Source: an uncultured Schlesneria sp. (GTDB lineage Bacteria > Planctomycetota > Planctomycetia > Planctomycetales > Planctomycetaceae). From it: a stretch of DNA of 64,000 nucleotides. Positions 61,599 through 64,000 of this stretch are shown here, one piece after another (position 1 is the stretch's first letter; each line of letters starts with the position of its first letter). The stretch is from positions 62,001 through 126,000 of the forward strand of contig CAIQIR010000059.1 in the NCBI GenBank assembly GCA_903871875.1, given 5' to 3'. Under the pieces are notes generated by a model. The model was not told the DNA's origin. It worked only from the letters and a program-made list of their open reading frames with translations, and did no database searches. The position numbers were made by a program, and so were the translations under genes.

Positions 61599-62813
61599 TC
61601 AGTTCGCCGCGATTTTCCACAGAGTCTTATCGCTACGAATATAGATCGCACCATTCGAAACAGCGGGCGTACAAAGGAACTCTTCGCCAGCCAGATCGCC
61701 AGTCGACACCAGTTCGCCCGCGGTCTCGCCCAGCTTGACGCAGTGTCCTTCTCCCTTTTCGTTGAACACGTACAGATGGCCTCCGGCGATGACGGGCGAA
61801 CCACTGAAGGGGCCGGGGATTCGCAACTGCCATTTGGTTTCGCCCGTCGTCAAATCGGCCGCCAACAGCACACCCGCATTGTTGATGGAATACAGTCGAC
61901 CTTGATAGACGACCGGACTGCCTGTGCCGGGGCCCAGTTTGGGGGCTCGCCAAAGCTGTTCGATATTCGCGCTGTCCGAAGGCGGCTTAAGGGCCGTGAT
62001 CCCGTGCGAGACCGCGTACAAGATTCCGTCCGAGGCGACCGATGACGGGATGGTCGATGCCCCGTCCGAGTATTTCCAGGCCACTTCGCCCGTCAGCGGC
62101 TTGATCGCCGCGATCCCTTCCGACGACTGCAATAGCGCCAGATCTTCCGTGCCGCTGAACCGTTTGGGCCAGACCAGTGCGGACGACCAGTTGGCCTTTT
62201 TCGGTCGCTGCGTTGTCCATCGCGAAACACCTGTGGCGATATCGACACCGGTGGCGAGCGATTCGCTGTCGTTTTCGATCTGCGCGACCAGTGTGTTGCC
62301 GACGACGACGGGCGATGACGCCATCCCCAGGCTGTTCGACGCGTTCGGATGATCGTAAGTCAGCCCGCGGTACCAGTCCAGGTTGCCTTCAAAGTCCAGG
62401 CAGACCAGATCGTTGCTGGAATAAAGAGCGAAGACCTTATTGCCATCGCTGGCAGGTGTGGAGGCGGCGACCGGTGACTTGGGGTGATGTGTCGTGCGTC
62501 CTGTCGCGGCAAACTGTCGCTCCCACAATTTTGTTCCGTCTTTGACGGCGAAACAAAGCACATGGAGCCGGTCTTCACGGAAGCCGCTGGAGCAGGTCAC
62601 GAAGACTCGGTCGCCGACCACGATCGGTGACGAAAGACCACGACCGGGAAGGGACGACTTCCAAGCGACGTTTTCCGTCGCGGCAAACTTGGTGGGTGGC
62701 AACACGTCGTCGCCCAGTCCGTTCGACTCACTGCCGCGAAATTGTCGCCAGTCACCCGCCTGGACCGCTGCGGTCCAGCCCAGCCACAGTCCCAGAAGAA
62801 TCAGATTCCGCAT
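61599..62813 (-). CDS. Exported PQQ/BamB-like beta-propeller protein (second copy)
   Basis: 404 residues, ATG with AAGGAG upstream. Signal peptide MRNLILLGLWLGWTAAVQA, then GDWRQFRGSESNGLGDD, the usual start of planctomycete PQQ_2 proteins. Blades: LSSPIVVGDRVFVTCSSGFREDRLHVLCF, VAASTPASDGNKVFALYSSNDLVCLDFEG, SSPVVVGNTLVAQIENDSESLATGVDIATG and SPVIAGGHLYVFNEKGEGHCV. No dehydrogenase catalytic residues are seen. It is 36 bases downstream of the epimerase gene, so they may share a transcript. It is clearly a different gene from the propeller at 24277. Confidence 0.85.
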   Translation of the reverse strand: MRNLILLGLWLGWTAAVQAGDWRQFRGSESNGLGDDVLPPTKFAATENVAWKSSLPGRGLSSPIVVGDRVFVTCSSGFREDRLHVLCFAVKDGTKLWERQFAATGRTTHHPKSPVAASTPASDGNKVFALYSSNDLVCLDFEGNLDWYRGLTYDHPNASNSLGMASSPVVVGNTLVAQIENDSESLATGVDIATGVSRWTTQRPKKANWSSALVWPKRFSGTEDLALLQSSEGIAAIKPLTGEVAWKYSDGASTIPSSVASDGILYAVSHGITALKPPSDSANIEQLWRAPKLGPGTGSPVVYQGRLYSINNAGVLLAADLTTGETKWQLRIPGPFSGSPVIAGGHLYVFNEKGEGHCVKLGETAGELVSTGDLAGEEFLCTPAVSNGAIYIRSDKTLWKIAAN

Positions 62814-62849
62814 GCGTGTTTCTCCTTGATACCGCCAGTTCGGTCGGGC

Positions 62850-63782
62850 TTATCTGGTTCGATAAAAATCGACCGTGCGACGAATTCCGTCAATGATCGA
62901 AGTGGGTTTCCAATCGGGCAGGATCTCGGTCAAGACTCGATGACGCGGAGAATCGTTGCGGGGAATTGTCGGGCCATCAATGCTGATTTTGGCCGACGCA
63001 CCCGGAACGACGGTCTCGATCGCCTCGACAATTTGCTCCACGGTGGCTGGCTCGCTCGGCAGATCGACCACGACCGCGCCGGGTGGTGTTTCCAGCGCCG
63101 TTCTGATGAAGGCGTCGGCTACGTCCTCGATATAGTCGTACCCGACCAGTCCGCGATAGTTGATTTGGAACGGCTGACCCAGGGCCGCCGCGCGCGCCGC
63201 CTGCGATGGGCCGGCGGTCAGACCCTGATCGCGTTCGGGACCGTAAACGACATGCGGTCGAATGCCGACCGAGGAAAGTTTTGAGTGCAGCCAGTACTGT
63301 TCCGCAATCAGTTCGACAGCCTTCTTAAAGGCGCCATAAAAACTGGGCGAGCGATTTTCGGCCAGGGCTTTGGCGGACGTCGAGTGATCCGGTTCGGGCC
63401 CAAACACGGCCAGGGAACTGGCATAAGACAGTCCCTGCACCTGCGATTTGACCGCTTGTTCGAAGAGCGCGACGCTGCCCAGCACATTGACTTCGCAGCC
63501 CAGATAGGGATCTTGCTGACAAGCAGGCGTGAGCAATGCCGCCAGATGGATCACGTGAGTCACACGATGTTCTGCGAACACGCGGGCCAACAAATCGCGA
63601 TCGATGAGACTGCCGGAAACGAACGGGACTTCTGCGGCGCGCGAACCGAGCAGGCATTGCCAACGAGCACGATTCTCGAATGCGTCCAGTGCGACGGCAC
63701 GAATGTCTCGATTGAGCAGGGATCGCAGCACCCAGGTTCCGACAAACCCGCAACCACCCGTGACCAATACGGACGTGCTCAC
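62850..63782 (-). CDS. NAD-dependent sugar epimerase/dehydratase
   Basis: 310 residues from GTG at 63782, with GGAG nine bases upstream. Extended SDR: cofactor motif VTGGCGFVGTWVL near 7-19, THVIHLAALLTPACQQDP, SYASSLAVFG with the catalytic Ser region and SPSFYGAFKKAVELIAE with the YxxxK pair. VGIRPHVVYGPERDQGLT and the substrate-side VVDLPSEPATVEQIVEAI follow. It should act on NDP-sugars or related sugar compounds; the exact reaction cannot be fixed. It follows the Fur gene by about 80 bases and may be its own transcription unit. Confidence 0.85.
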   Translation of the reverse strand: MSTSVLVTGGCGFVGTWVLRSLLNRDIRAVALDAFENRARWQCLLGSRAAEVPFVSGSLIDRDLLARVFAEHRVTHVIHLAALLTPACQQDPYLGCEVNVLGSVALFEQAVKSQVQGLSYASSLAVFGPEPDHSTSAKALAENRSPSFYGAFKKAVELIAEQYWLHSKLSSVGIRPHVVYGPERDQGLTAGPSQAARAAALGQPFQINYRGLVGYDYIEDVADAFIRTALETPPGAVVVDLPSEPATVEQIVEAIETVVPGASAKISIDGPTIPRNDSPRHRVLTEILPDWKPTSIIDGIRRTVDFYRTR

Positions 63783-63863
63783 GTCTGAATTCTCCCTACG
63801 GTCGTTCCGTGTCCATTGCCTCTCGCACGGTGCGATGGGCGCTGCACACGATACGCGGAACCG

Positions 63864-64000
63864 TTAGATCATATCCAGCTTGCGGTGTGATCTTTGTGGC
63901 GGGCGTGAGCATTTGGCGCAAATCCCCTCGACTTCGAGGCGATGGCCCGACATGCGGAAACCATGTTCGGCGGCGATGCTTTCGAGGAACCCCGAAATCA
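63864..64000 (-). CDS. Fur-family regulator, C-terminal part (5' end outside window)
   Basis: 45 codons of a gene that enters from the right edge and ends at TAA (63864-63866). The visible text FLESIAAEHGFRMSGHRLEVEGICAKC is the C-terminal dimerisation part of Fur/PerR/Zur proteins, with the CAKC pair of a structural zinc site. The second CxxC pair and the DNA-binding domain lie outside or are replaced: after CAKCSRPPQ no further Cys is seen. Metal specificity cannot be told. The next gene on the strand is the epimerase. Confidence 0.75.
   Translation of the reverse strand, partial: ISGFLESIAAEHGFRMSGHRLEVEGICAKCSRPPQRSHRKLDMI

Noticed and set aside
1-64000. CRISPR arrays, transposases, phage genes or integration sites
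   Set aside because: None seen; the repeats present are too short, irregular or inside genes.

Overview
The window looks like chromosomal DNA from a planctomycete (Planctomycetales type). The main reason is the mix of families that is almost diagnostic for that group: DUF1501 and DUF1552 Tat-exported proteins, a DUF1587/1592/1588/1585 cytochrome-linked protein, a DUF1549/DUF1553 protein, a protein with a planctomycete cytochrome C domain and WD40 repeats, a PPC-domain giant, several PQQ-type propellers and DUF2007. Many genes start with GTG or TTG. I found no rRNA, tRNA, CRISPR array, insertion sequence, phage gene or integration site. Gene order and base usage look like ordinary chromosome.

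Layout. 1-8992 (minus) is one tightly overlapping fatty-acid beta-oxidation operon: bifunctional hydratase/dehydrogenase, thiolase, acyl-CoA ligase, hotdog thioesterase, EtfB, EtfA, then a membrane 4Fe-4S protein and a CCG-domain protein that should pass electrons from ETF to the quinone pool. 9521-13533 carries phosphofructokinase, an S4 RNA-binding protein, a PolB-like exonuclease and a KDG-kinase-like sugar kinase. 13705-16329 (minus) has a TPM-domain protein and a solitary DUF1501 protein. 16835-19446 is a BlaI repressor/M56 protease pair with an unrecognised C-terminal sensor domain. 19847-21970 is squalene-hopene cyclase. 22149-33014 is a mosaic of single genes and pairs: ThuA, a YjmF-like SDR, a PQQ propeller, DUF2007, a ceramidase-like hydrolase, a beta-helix protein, a PIG-L deacetylase, a small hypothetical protein and an RDD membrane protein with a large ectodomain.

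34009-39936 (plus) holds the DUF1592 protein, a HTH protein with a Gly/Tyr/Gln-rich tail, the DUF1552 protein and an acetamidase/formamidase. 40146-47272 (plus) is a GldF/GldG-like ABC system (large membrane protein, ATPase, permease) followed by a HEAT-repeat lipoprotein-like secreted protein. 47302-56383 (minus) is an operon of DUF1549/DUF1553, PPC and cytochrome C/WD40 proteins. The last two share a repeated Ala/Lys-rich coiled-coil module. 56711-58614 is an MgtC plus DUF2252 pair. 58895-60190 is a uronate-isomerase-like protein. 60370-64000 (minus) has a sialate O-acetylesterase-like protein, a second PQQ propeller, an epimerase and the 3' end of a Fur-family gene.

Functionally, the window combines lipid metabolism (beta-oxidation, hopanoid, ceramidase-like) with scattered hexuronate/acidic-sugar catabolism (KDG kinase, YjmF-like SDR, uronate isomerase, sialate esterase) and large exported haem-c proteins of unknown job. 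The most interesting leads are the shared coiled-coil module in 47302-56383, the HTH/YGG protein inserted between DUF1592 and DUF1552, the M56 sensor with a new ectodomain, and a 9-base tandem repeat near 33.6 kb.
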